Shown piece by piece: positions 1 through 5,384 of a DNA stretch of 5,384 nucleotides. The DNA lies in contig DMNR01000220.1 of assembly GCA_003452655.1 (NCBI GenBank), positions 335-5,718 on the forward strand. Direction: 5' to 3'. The notes under the pieces are model-generated. The model was not told the DNA's origin and ran no database searches. It saw only the letters and a list, made by a program, of their open reading frames with translations. The DNA comes from Actinomycetota bacterium. GTDB lineage: Bacteria > Actinomycetota > Actinomycetes > S36-B12 > UBA10799. Each line of letters begins with the position of its first letter. Within the stretch, counting starts at the first letter, position 1. The position numbers and the translations under genes are program-made.

Positions 1-426
1 ACACCCAAAGACGCCGAACTCGGAGAGCGTCTACAGCAGGTTGAGGATGCCATTCTCGGCGTCATCGCCGAGTGCTCTCCGACTGCAATCGCGGTTGAGC
101 AAGTCTTCAGTCAACACAACGTTCGAACGGTGATCGGAACCGCACAGGCTGCTGGTGTTGCCTGTTTGATTGCCGCTCGGCAGGGGATCCCGATGGCCTT
201 TCACACTCCAAGTGAGGTGAAGGCCGCTGTCACTGGTTCGGGTCGTGCGGAGAAGCAACAGGTTGCGACCATGGTTGCTCGGATCGTTGGTCGGCCGGTT
301 CCTGGTCCGGCGGACTTGACCGACGCAGTTGCGCTGGCGATCTGTCACGGATGGCGTTTCCCAGCCCAACAACGGCTTGCCCGTGCGCTCGCGGTCGGTG
401 GCGAGAAAGCCGTGGTGAGTCGATGA
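1..426 (+). CDS. ruvC: Crossover junction endodeoxyribonuclease RuvC (5' truncated by the window edge)
   Basis: RuvC is the Mg-dependent dimeric nuclease that cuts Holliday junctions symmetrically, working with RuvAB in recombination repair. The window holds the last 141 residues in frame 1, ending at TGA 424-426. The motif [12 protein letters not shown] carries the second catalytic acid (Glu33 of the fragment, nt 97-99), matching E. coli Glu66. The C-terminal signature [13 protein letters not shown] carries Asp105 and Asp108, matching E. coli Asp138 and Asp141. The offset of 33 is the same for all three residues, so there are no indels between them, and about 33 N-terminal residues, including the first catalytic Asp, lie upstream. 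[19 protein letters not shown] and the [12 protein letters not shown] helix are also typical of the family. The stop overlaps the ruvA start by 4 nt. No frameshift or damage is seen. The truncation is only the window boundary. Confidence 0.97.
   Translation, partial: TPKDAELGERLQQVEDAILGVIAECSPTAIAVEQVFSQHNVRTVIGTAQAAGVACLIAARQGIPMAFHTPSEVKAAVTGSGRAEKQQVATMVARIVGRPVPGPADLTDAVALAICHGWRFPAQQRLARALAVGGEKAVVSR
414..426 (+). promoter_or_regulatory. ruvA ribosome-binding site and ruvC/ruvA ATGA overlap
   Basis: GGTGAG at 414-419 lies three bases before ATG 423-425 and can pair with the 16S anti-Shine-Dalgarno end. The ATG overlaps the ruvC stop TGA (424-426) as ATGA, an arrangement typical of translational coupling. 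It fixes the ruvA start, because the protein from here begins MIASLSGTV, the normal RuvA N-terminus. Confidence 0.8.
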
Positions 427-1040
427 TTGCGTCCTTGAGTGGAACAGTCATGAACACGGGCGCCGATCGCCTGGTGATTGAGGTGGGCGGCGTCGGTCTG
501 GCCGTCACGACTACTCCGGCAACTTGTGCCGCAGTGGGCGCGGGCCAGCATGTGTCGTTGGCGACTTCGCTCATCGTGCGGGAGGACTCATTGACCTTGT
601 TCGGGTTCTTGGAGGCCAGCGATCGCGACGTCTTCGAGATCTTGCAGTCAGTCTCGGGCTTTGGGCCACGAATCGCGCTAGCCGCACTGTCGGCCTACAC
701 GGCCGATCAACTCAGGGCAATCGTGGCGACCGGCGACGAAACGGCCCTCACGAAGGTTTCCGGTATCGGGAAGAAGGGCGCTCAGCGGTTGATCCTGGAG
801 TTGGCGGACAAACTTGGACCACCAACTTCTGATGCGTCAAGTGGCATCCAACCAACTGTTCCAGGTGTTGGGCGCGACGGGTGGCAAACCCAGGTCAGAG
901 ACGCCCTGGCTGGTCTTGGTTGGTCGAATCGAGAAGCCGAAGAGGCAGTGACGGTGGCGCAGGCGCAATATCCGGACAAGGCAGATGCTCCGGTATCGGA
1001 AATGCTCGCACTAGTGCTGCGCGGAATGAGTCAGCGGTGA
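423..1040 (+). CDS. ruvA: Holliday junction DNA-binding protein RuvA
   Basis: RuvA tetramers hold the Holliday junction in a square-planar form and load RuvB rings on opposite arms. The 205 residues match the usual family length (E. coli 203). Domain I (about 1-62) is an OB-fold starting MIASLSGTV. The [10 protein letters not shown] motif at 53-62 carries Glu54 and Asp55, the acidic pin that separates strands at the crossover. Domain II (about 65-130) has two helix-hairpin-helix motifs, [13 protein letters not shown] (77-89) and [13 protein letters not shown] (112-124), which contact the DNA backbone. Residues about 132-152 form a flexible Pro/Ser/Gly linker. Domain III (about 153-205, [19 protein letters not shown]) is the three-helix bundle that binds RuvB. 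An in-frame upstream start at 351 was rejected because it would add 24 non-family residues and overlap ruvC deeply. The gene is coupled at both ends, to ruvC by ATGA and to ruvB by GTGA. Confidence 0.97.
   Translation: MIASLSGTVMNTGADRLVIEVGGVGLAVTTTPATCAAVGAGQHVSLATSLIVREDSLTLFGFLEASDRDVFEILQSVSGFGPRIALAALSAYTADQLRAIVATGDETALTKVSGIGKKGAQRLILELADKLGPPTSDASSGIQPTVPGVGRDGWQTQVRDALAGLGWSNREAEEAVTVAQAQYPDKADAPVSEMLALVLRGMSQR
1023..1040 (+). promoter_or_regulatory. ruvB translation start region with ruvA/ruvB GTGA overlap
   Basis: The GTG at 1037-1039 overlaps the ruvA stop TGA (1038-1040). The purine run GGAATGAG (1023-1030) sits 6 nt upstream and is only a modest Shine-Dalgarno, so expression probably depends on re-initiation by ribosomes finishing ruvA. 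The frame is also open upstream to an ATG at 881, but those 52 extra codons would lie wholly inside ruvA and do not resemble RuvB. Confidence 0.72.
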
Positions 1041-2116
1041 CGTTCGAAGACGAAGAGCGGCTCGTAAGCCCGCAACCACTTGAGGAGGACAACGCTGCCG
1101 AAGGTGCGTTGCGCCCACACAGCCTCGATGAGTTCATCGGCCAACAGCGGGTCCGATCGCAACTCGGGTTGGTTCTCAAGGCAGCGAAGCAAGCTGATCG
1201 CAGTGCGGATCACGTGCTGCTGTCTGGACCGCCGGGTTTGGGTAAGACGACGCTTGCGATGATCGTGGCTGCCGAACTCGGGGTTCCGTTACGTATTAGC
1301 TCAGGCCCGGCGATTAGCCACGCAGGGGATCTGGCGGCTCTGCTCACGAGCTTGCAGCCAGGTGAGGTTCTCTTCCTCGATGAAATCCATCGGCTTGCGC
1401 GACCGGCGGAAGAGATGTTGTACCTCGCGATGGAGGACTATCGCGTGGACGTCATCGTCGGCAAGGGTCCAGGCGCTACCGCGATTCCGCTGGAATTGCC
1501 GCGATTCACGTTGGTTGGCGCGACTACGCGAGCAGGACTGCTTCCCGGTCCGCTGCGGGACCGCTTCGGATTCACGGCACATATGGAGTTCTACGACGAA
1601 GCCGATTTGGAGCTGATCGTGGCGCGTTCAGCTGACTTGCTGGGCGTGCAGCTTGATAAGTCGGGTGCAGCTGAGATTGCCGGGCGATCACGAGGGACGC
1701 CGCGAATAGTGAATCGTCTCCTTCGGCGAGTTCGGGACTACGCTCAAGTTCATGGGGATGGCACCATCGACCGTCAGACGGCTCAGGCAGCGCTGGCTTT
1801 GTTCGAGGTCGATGAGGATGGCCTCGATAGGCTCGACCGGTCAGTGCTTGAGGCGCTGGTGAAGAGCTTTGGGGGCGGTCCGGCGGGGCTTTCGACGCTC
1901 GCGGTCGCCGTTGGGGAAGAGCCGGAGACCGTTGAGAGTGTCGTCGAACCATTCCTGGTGCGCAAGGGCTTGATGATGAGGACTCCGCGAGGGCGCGTGG
2001 CCACGGCTGCAGCCTGGGAATACTTCGGCACTACCCCCGATGCCTTCGGGGGTAGTGGGAACACAACACGCGCGGGACAGGCGGTTCTGCCTATCGAAGT
2101 TGACGAGGAAGGCTAG
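1037..2116 (+). CDS. ruvB: Holliday junction branch-migration ATPase RuvB
   Basis: RuvB is the AAA+ hexameric motor that pumps DNA through the RuvA-bound junction. The 359 residues from GTG 1037 are slightly longer than E. coli RuvB (336). The N-terminal segment [13 protein letters not shown] (24-36) is diagnostic. The Walker A motif GPPGLGKTT is at 64-72 and Walker B LDEIH at 114-118. The RuvB-specific [16 protein letters not shown] follows at 132-147. Sensor 1 GATTRAG is at 161-167, the arginine finger is Arg174 in LRDRFG, and sensor 2 is GTPR (220-223) in [18 protein letters not shown]. Residues about 260-330 form the DNA-binding winged helix, with [18 protein letters not shown] and the TPRGR motif (316-320). 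Every catalytic element is intact. The E. coli protein ends near the equivalent of residue 336; here an unaligned tail of about 25 residues follows ([13 protein letters not shown] and on, ending EVDEEG). Its first codons form a strong DNA hairpin, listed separately. Confidence 0.98.
   Translation: MTFEDEERLVSPQPLEEDNAAEGALRPHSLDEFIGQQRVRSQLGLVLKAAKQADRSADHVLLSGPPGLGKTTLAMIVAAELGVPLRISSGPAISHAGDLAALLTSLQPGEVLFLDEIHRLARPAEEMLYLAMEDYRVDVIVGKGPGATAIPLELPRFTLVGATTRAGLLPGPLRDRFGFTAHMEFYDEADLELIVARSADLLGVQLDKSGAAEIAGRSRGTPRIVNRLLRRVRDYAQVHGDGTIDRQTAQAALALFEVDEDGLDRLDRSVLEALVKSFGGGPAGLSTLAVAVGEEPETVESVVEPFLVRKGLMMRTPRGRVATAAAWEYFGTTPDAFGGSGNTTRAGQAVLPIEVDEEG
2029..2057. repeat. Perfect 12-bp inverted repeat (hairpin) inside the 3' end of ruvB
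   Basis: The left arm CACTACCCCCGA (2029-2040) and right arm TCGGGGGTAGTG (2046-2057) are exact reverse complements, with a 5-nt loop TGCCT. The stem has 8 G:C pairs and should be stable in RNA. It covers codons 331-341 of ruvB, where the conserved RuvB fold ends and an unaligned tail begins. No T-run follows on either strand (the next + strand bases are GGAACACAAC), so it is not a classical intrinsic terminator. It could be a transcript-processing or 3'-stability element, a U-tract-less terminator, or a small repetitive palindrome captured by the gene. The structure is certain at the sequence level, but the role is unknown. Confidence 0.8.
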
Positions 2117-2180
2117 GATCACCAAAGATCCAAGCAACAGAGCTTGCGCGACTTTTCCACGCCCCTTGATCGGAGTCTGA
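2117..2180 (+). other. ruvB-yajC intergenic gap with two weak stem-loops
   Basis: This 64-nt spacer is the only non-coding gap of note. GGATC (2116-2120) can pair with GATCC (2127-2131) across 6 nt. CAAGC (2131-2135) can pair with GCTTG (2142-2146) across 6 nt. A TTTT run sits at 2153-2156, seven bases (CGCGAC and flank) past the second stem, which is too far and too short for a confident terminator. TTGCGC at 2144-2149 faintly resembles a -35 box, but no acceptable -10 hexamer lies at the right distance. The gap therefore separates the ruv and sec gene groups, but the sequence does not show whether it separates two transcripts. Confidence 0.4.
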
Positions 2181-2183
2181 GTG
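2172..2183 (+). promoter_or_regulatory. yajC ribosome-binding site and GTG start
   Basis: GGAG at 2172-2175 lies 5 nt before GTG 2181-2183, a good spacing. This supports the GTG over the in-frame ATG at 2202, which would remove residues 1-7 just before and at the start of the membrane span and has no comparable Shine-Dalgarno. Confidence 0.72.
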
Positions 2184-2531
2184 AACGCCACCCCGTTACT
2201 GATGTTGGTAGTTCTTGGTCTGGCGTTTTGGCTGATGGTGCTTCGACCCGCGAAGGCGCGTCAGCGGGCAGCCCTCAACATCCAGAACCAGTTGGTGATC
2301 GGCCAACGTGTGATGACCACTGCTGGAATGTTCGGCTATGTCCGTGAACTCGACGAGACGGAGATCGGGCTCGAGATCTCTGACGGCGTTGTGGTCCGTT
2401 ACGTGCGCGAGGCAATTGCCAAGGTTGTGGACACGGAAGCATCCGCGACTGATGCCACGCCCGCCACTGATGCTGTGGCCGATGTGAGCGACGGCGAAGA
2501 ATCCGTTGTTGACGTATCTCGTAACCAGTAG
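2181..2531 (+). CDS. yajC: Preprotein translocase accessory subunit YajC
   Basis: YajC is a small single-span protein that associates with SecD and SecF at the SecYEG channel; its exact role is unsettled and it is dispensable in E. coli. The 116-residue product has a very short N-terminus and one hydrophobic span (about 5-21, LLMLVVLGLAFWLMVL). The family signature LRP follows at 21-23, then a basic stretch (AKARQR) expected on the cytoplasmic side. A soluble domain, about 38-83, contains the typical GQRVMTTAGMFGYVREL and LEISDGVVVRYVREAIAKVV. The tail from residue 84 is acidic and low in complexity (nine Asp/Glu, one Arg) and includes a short ATDA-TP-ATDA repeat. Position just before secD and secF agrees with the call. 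Only 14 nt separate its stop from secD, so the two are very likely cotranscribed. Confidence 0.94.
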   Translation: MNATPLLMLVVLGLAFWLMVLRPAKARQRAALNIQNQLVIGQRVMTTAGMFGYVRELDETEIGLEISDGVVVRYVREAIAKVVDTEASATDATPATDAVADVSDGEESVVDVSRNQ

Positions 2532-2545
2532 TCGCGAGTAATTCC

Positions 2546-4264
2546 ATGGCTAACGCACCGAAGGTACGGCCTTGGCGGTCGTTGATCTTCCTACTTGTGA
2601 TCACAGTTGGACTGTGTGTTTGGGCGTTCTGGCCGGGCCAGTCGCACACACCTCGACTGGGACTCGACCTTCAGGGTGGCACTCAGGTCACTCTCGTTCC
2701 CAAGTCAGTAAATGGGGGAGGCGACGTAACCGCTGAGCAACTAGAGCAGTCGGTCGAGATCATCCGCCAACGGGTAAACGGTCTCGGCGTATCTGAAGCT
2801 GAAGTTACAACCCAGGGATCGGGCGGAAGTTCGGCCATCATTGTCTCGGTTCCAGGTGAGAACCGCCAAGGTCTTGAGCAACAGCTGTCTCAGACCGCAC
2901 TGTTGGATTTCCGCCCGGTGGTACTCGAAGAATCATCGGCGCCTACACCCGCGCCCGAACCCAGCGTCGTGCCCACTCCAGCGCCTACGACCACAAAGAA
3001 GGCAAAGAAGGGTTCGTCTGCCCGGATGGCGCCGACACCCACACCGAGCCCGTCTGCTGCAACCCCCGATCCGACGAAGATGCGTCCGCCGATCCAAGCG
3101 CCGACCAATAGCGAATTCCTTCAACGCGCGTACGCGGCACTCGACTGCTCGAAGCCTGAGAACTATCAAGGTGGAACGCCCGACAAGCCTGAGGAATGGC
3201 TCGTCACCTGTTCGAAGGATGGATCCGCCAAGTACCTTCTGGAGCCTGCCTTCATTCGCGGGACCCAGGTCAGTGATGCGCAGGCTCAGCTACCGCAGAA
3301 CGGTGCCGGTGGCTGGCAGGTGAACCTGACCTTCGATACCGAAGGGGCAAAGGCGCTGGCAGATGTCTCCACCCGACTCGTACCTCTGCAGCCGCCGAAG
3401 AACCAATTCGGCATCATTCTCGATGGCCTCGTGGTTTCCTCGCCGTACTTCCAGGAGCCAATTCTTGGTGGCACTGCGTCCATCAACGGTAACTTCACAA
3501 ACCAGCAAGCGAAGGATCTCGCCAACGTCTTGAAGTACGGCGCCTTGCCCGTCAATCTTCAAATCGCTGAGATCACTTCGGTGTCGCCAACCCTCGGCGC
3601 TGATCAACTCAAAGCAGGCCTCATCGCCGGGGCGCTCGGGCTGCTGTTGGTCGTGATTTATCTCCTGCTGTACTACCGTGCCCTCGGGATCGTCGCGGTT
3701 GTCAGCTTGATGGAAGCCGCTTTGCTCACCTACACCGTCTTCGTCATCCTTGGCAGAACGGTGGGTCTGGCCCTGACCTTGGCTGGTGTGGCAGGTGCCA
3801 TCGTCTCGATTGGTATCACCGCGGACTCGTTCGTGGTCTACTTCGAACGGATCCGAGATGACGTCCGCGAACGCAAGTCTTTGCGTGTTGCGTGTGAGAC
3901 GGGTTGGAGTAAGGCACGCAACACCCTGCTGGCAGCTGACTTCGTGTCGTTCCTGGCAGCTGCGATCCTGTACTTCATTTCGATCGGCAACGTCCGAGGT
4001 TTTGCATTCACGCTTGGTTTGACGACGATTGTCGATGTGGTGGTGGCCTTCCTCTTCACTAGGCCAATTGTGGCGTTGCTCGCGAGGAGTAAGTGGTTCA
4101 CGCGGGGTGGTCCTCTCACTGGGGTCAGTCCAGAGCGTTTAGGGGTCGAGCCGAGCCGAGAATTGGTTGAGGCTCGGGCCGAGAAGGCACGGCGCAAACA
4201 AGAGAAGCAAACCGTGTCAGCGGGCGTTGGTAACGGGGCGTCGAGCGAAGGGGAGGGTGAGTAA
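2546..4264 (+). CDS. secD: Protein translocase subunit SecD
   Basis: SecD pairs with SecF in the membrane and is thought to use the proton motive force to complete export of preproteins leaving SecYEG. The product has 572 residues. TM1 is about 13-30, followed by the conserved LGLDLQGGTQV (38-48) and the large extracytoplasmic P1 region to about 350. This region includes ARTS-like low-complexity sequence: a Pro/Thr/Ser/Lys-rich linker at about 130-187, with PTPAP units around a basic KKAKKG cluster. Cys201 and Cys222 follow in the C-terminal part, which ends with the family motif NGNFTNQQAKDLANVLKYGALP (315-335 region). Five more spans lie at about 356-377, 380-402, 408-427, 460-482 and 487-512. 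Asp427 in GITADSFVVYFERI matches the functionally important TM4 Asp519 of E. coli. The cytoplasmic tail (513-572) is basic, then ends in acidic GEGE. The start ATG has only a weak Shine-Dalgarno (GCGAG, 2534-2538). The stop overlaps the secF start by one base. Confidence 0.97.
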   Translation: MANAPKVRPWRSLIFLLVITVGLCVWAFWPGQSHTPRLGLDLQGGTQVTLVPKSVNGGGDVTAEQLEQSVEIIRQRVNGLGVSEAEVTTQGSGGSSAIIVSVPGENRQGLEQQLSQTALLDFRPVVLEESSAPTPAPEPSVVPTPAPTTTKKAKKGSSARMAPTPTPSPSAATPDPTKMRPPIQAPTNSEFLQRAYAALDCSKPENYQGGTPDKPEEWLVTCSKDGSAKYLLEPAFIRGTQVSDAQAQLPQNGAGGWQVNLTFDTEGAKALADVSTRLVPLQPPKNQFGIILDGLVVSSPYFQEPILGGTASINGNFTNQQAKDLANVLKYGALPVNLQIAEITSVSPTLGADQLKAGLIAGALGLLLVVIYLLLYYRALGIVAVVSLMEAALLTYTVFVILGRTVGLALTLAGVAGAIVSIGITADSFVVYFERIRDDVRERKSLRVACETGWSKARNTLLAADFVSFLAAAILYFISIGNVRGFAFTLGLTTIVDVVVAFLFTRPIVALLARSKWFTRGGPLTGVSPERLGVEPSRELVEARAEKARRKQEKQTVSAGVGNGASSEGEGE

Positions 4265-4266
4265 TG
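4252..4266 (+). promoter_or_regulatory. secF ribosome-binding site and secD/secF TAATG junction
   Basis: GGAGGGTGA at 4252-4260 is the strongest Shine-Dalgarno-like sequence in the window and lies 3 nt before ATG 4264-4266. The ATG shares its A with the secD stop TAA (4262-4264). This fixes the secF start and suggests coupled translation, which fits the 1:1 SecD-SecF complex. Confidence 0.85.
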
Positions 4267-5384
4267 TCCAAGCCGAACTCGTTTGCATCCCGCCTCTATC
4301 GGGGGGACGTCAGTTTCGACATCGTTGGATCCCGTAAGCGTTGGTATACGGTCTCCGGGATCATTCTGTTGCTGGCGTTGGTCGGTCTCTTCGGTAGAGG
4401 CCTTAACTTCGGCATCGAGTTTCAGGGCGGCGCGGAATTCCAGGTTCCCGCTGCCAATTGTTCGGTGGAAACCGTCCGAACAGCTGCGCAGGATGCCGGC
4501 GCCACGGAGCCGAAGGTGACGGCGCTTGGTGACAGTCGAATTCGGGTCCAGACCGAGGAACTCACCCCCGAACAGAGCAAAACTGTCGTGGATGCATTGG
4601 CAACGACTTGCCAGACGACGCCGGGCGAGGTCAAGATCCAACTTGTTGGCTCGACGTGGGGCGGTGAGATCACCAAGAAGGCTCTGACTGGTCTCGCTGT
4701 CTTCCTGCTCGCCGTGACCCTCTTCCTGACGATCTACTTCGAATGGCGTATGGCCGTCGCGGCAATCATTGCGTTGATTCACGACGTCGTCATCACCATT
4801 GGTATTTACGCACTTGTAGGTTTTGAGGTAACCCCGGCGACGGTCATCGGAATCCTGACGATTCTGGGGTTCTCCCTCTACGACACCGTTGTCGTATTCG
4901 ACAAGGTCAAGGAAAACACCCGGGGGATTCTCGGGCAAAGCAAGATGACCTACAGCGACGCCGCGAACCTTGCCGTCAATCAGACAATCGTGCGTTCGCT
5001 GAATACCTCAATCGTCGCGCTCATACCTGTCGCAGCGATCCTGTTCGTAGGTGCCGGGCTACTTGGCGCCGGGACGCTGAAGGATCTCGCACTTGCGTTG
5101 TTCATCGGTACTGCCGCAGGCACGTACTCTTCGATCTTCGTTGCGACCCCGTTCCTGTGCCAGATGAAGGAACGGGAACCGGCGATGAAGGCGCTTGCCG
5201 CTCGAGTCGCAGCACGGAAGGCGGGCCAGGAACGCAAGGCGACTGAGAAGGCGTCAAAGGTGGTTGCCGCCGCTCCAGGCGCCGCAGTCAATGGTGACCT
5301 TGCCGAACAAGGCGACGACGTTGGCGAGCAGGCGGCGGACGTGGGAACGGCTGAGACAACGGAGGCGCGCAAGGAACGACCTCA
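4264..5384 (+). CDS. secF: Protein translocase subunit SecF (3' end beyond the window)
   Basis: SecF forms the SecDF complex and shares the RND-type six-span fold with SecD. Translation from ATG 4264 gives 373 whole codons with no stop before the edge. The N-terminus is cytoplasmic (FASRLYRGDVSFDIVGSRKRWY). TM1 is about 27-44, followed by the conserved LNFGIEFQGGAEF (47-59). The extracytoplasmic domain (about 45-136) carries Cys66 and Cys116. TM2 to TM6 lie at about 137-158, 163-185, 190-213, 247-268 and 275-299. The family signature VIGILTILGFSLYDTVVVFDKVKENTR spans 194-220; its Asp207 and Asp213 match the conserved Asp positions of E. coli SLNDSIVVSDRI. After TM6 a tail of more than 70 residues begins with basic, Ala/Lys-rich sequence (ALAARVAARKAGQERKATEKA) and turns acidic (about 345-367). 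It is low in complexity and still open at the edge, so the full length is unknown. All membrane-domain motifs are present. Confidence 0.97.
   Translation, partial: MSKPNSFASRLYRGDVSFDIVGSRKRWYTVSGIILLLALVGLFGRGLNFGIEFQGGAEFQVPAANCSVETVRTAAQDAGATEPKVTALGDSRIRVQTEELTPEQSKTVVDALATTCQTTPGEVKIQLVGSTWGGEITKKALTGLAVFLLAVTLFLTIYFEWRMAVAAIIALIHDVVITIGIYALVGFEVTPATVIGILTILGFSLYDTVVVFDKVKENTRGILGQSKMTYSDAANLAVNQTIVRSLNTSIVALIPVAAILFVGAGLLGAGTLKDLALALFIGTAAGTYSSIFVATPFLCQMKEREPAMKALAARVAARKAGQERKATEKASKVVAAAPGAAVNGDLAEQGDDVGEQAADVGTAETTEARKERP

Noticed and set aside
351..422. Upstream ATG in the ruvA frame
   Set aside because: It would add 24 residues that read as out-of-frame ruvC. The ATG at 423 has a ribosome-binding site and yields the canonical MIASLSGTV.
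881..1036. N-terminal extension of ruvB from an upstream ATG
   Set aside because: The extra 52 residues overlap ruvA in another frame and do not resemble RuvB. The GTG at 1037 gives a normal start ([13 protein letters not shown]) with a GTGA overlap.
2144..2172. Possible promoter before yajC (TTGCGC as a -35 box)
   Set aside because: No acceptable -10 hexamer occurs at 16-18 nt spacing; the best candidate around 2166-2172 is a poor match.
2585..2620. Possible lipoprotein signal at Cys24 of SecD (VGLC)
   Set aside because: Position -1 is Leu, not Gly/Ala/Ser, so it is not a lipobox. The segment is the normal first membrane span of SecD.
4151..4177. CCGAGCC/GGCTCGG 7-bp inverted repeat in the secD tail
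   Set aside because: The stem is short, the loop is 13 nt and it lies within Glu/Arg-rich coding sequence, so it is at the level expected by chance in GC-rich DNA.
3838..4938. Long open frame on the minus strand (366 codons) across the secD-secF junction
   Set aside because: It lies wholly antisense to two well-conserved genes. Its translation has no recognisable domain or membrane pattern, and long antisense frames are common opposite GC-rich coding DNA.
1..5384. A new defence, mobile or biosynthetic system
   Set aside because: Every coding frame supported by sequence belongs to ruvCAB, yajC or secDF. There are no transposases, integrases, tRNAs, CRISPR-like repeats or orphan genes in the window.

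Overview
This window is a conserved housekeeping locus, most likely from an actinobacterium (Actinomycetota). All six genes lie on the + strand in the order ruvC (3' part), ruvA, ruvB, yajC, secD, secF (open at the right edge). Three things point to Actinomycetota: this gene order; the RuvB sequence, which reads like the mycobacterial type ([34 protein letters not shown]); and the SecD/SecF signatures ITADSFVVYFERI and SLYDTVVVFDKVKENT. GC content looks like high fifties percent by eye (35 of the first 60 bases). That is moderate for the phylum, so I would not name a genus.

Positions 1-2116 hold the Holliday-junction resolvasome. RuvC is the endonuclease, RuvA binds the junction and RuvB is the branch-migration motor. 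The three genes are joined by 4-nt overlaps (ATGA at 423-426, GTGA at 1037-1040), which suggests translational coupling and matched synthesis. Each protein keeps the catalytic or binding residues visible in the window. The first ~33 residues of RuvC, with its first catalytic Asp, lie upstream.

Positions 2117-2180 are the only real intergenic gap (64 nt). It has two weak stem-loops and no convincing promoter. Just upstream, inside the last codons of ruvB, is a perfect 12-bp hairpin (2029-2057). This is the least expected element in the window.

Positions 2181-5384 hold the accessory subunits of the Sec translocase: YajC, SecD and SecF. SecD and SecF are RND-family membrane proteins thought to use the proton motive force to pull preproteins out of SecYEG. 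YajC is a small single-span partner. secD and secF overlap by one base (TAATG) behind a strong ribosome-binding site. SecD has a Pro/Thr/Lys-rich linker, and the extracytoplasmic domains of SecD and SecF each carry exactly two cysteines.

I found no mobile element, CRISPR array, RNA gene, phage gene or new multi-gene system. The genes belong to well-known families, and the points worth a second look are local ones.
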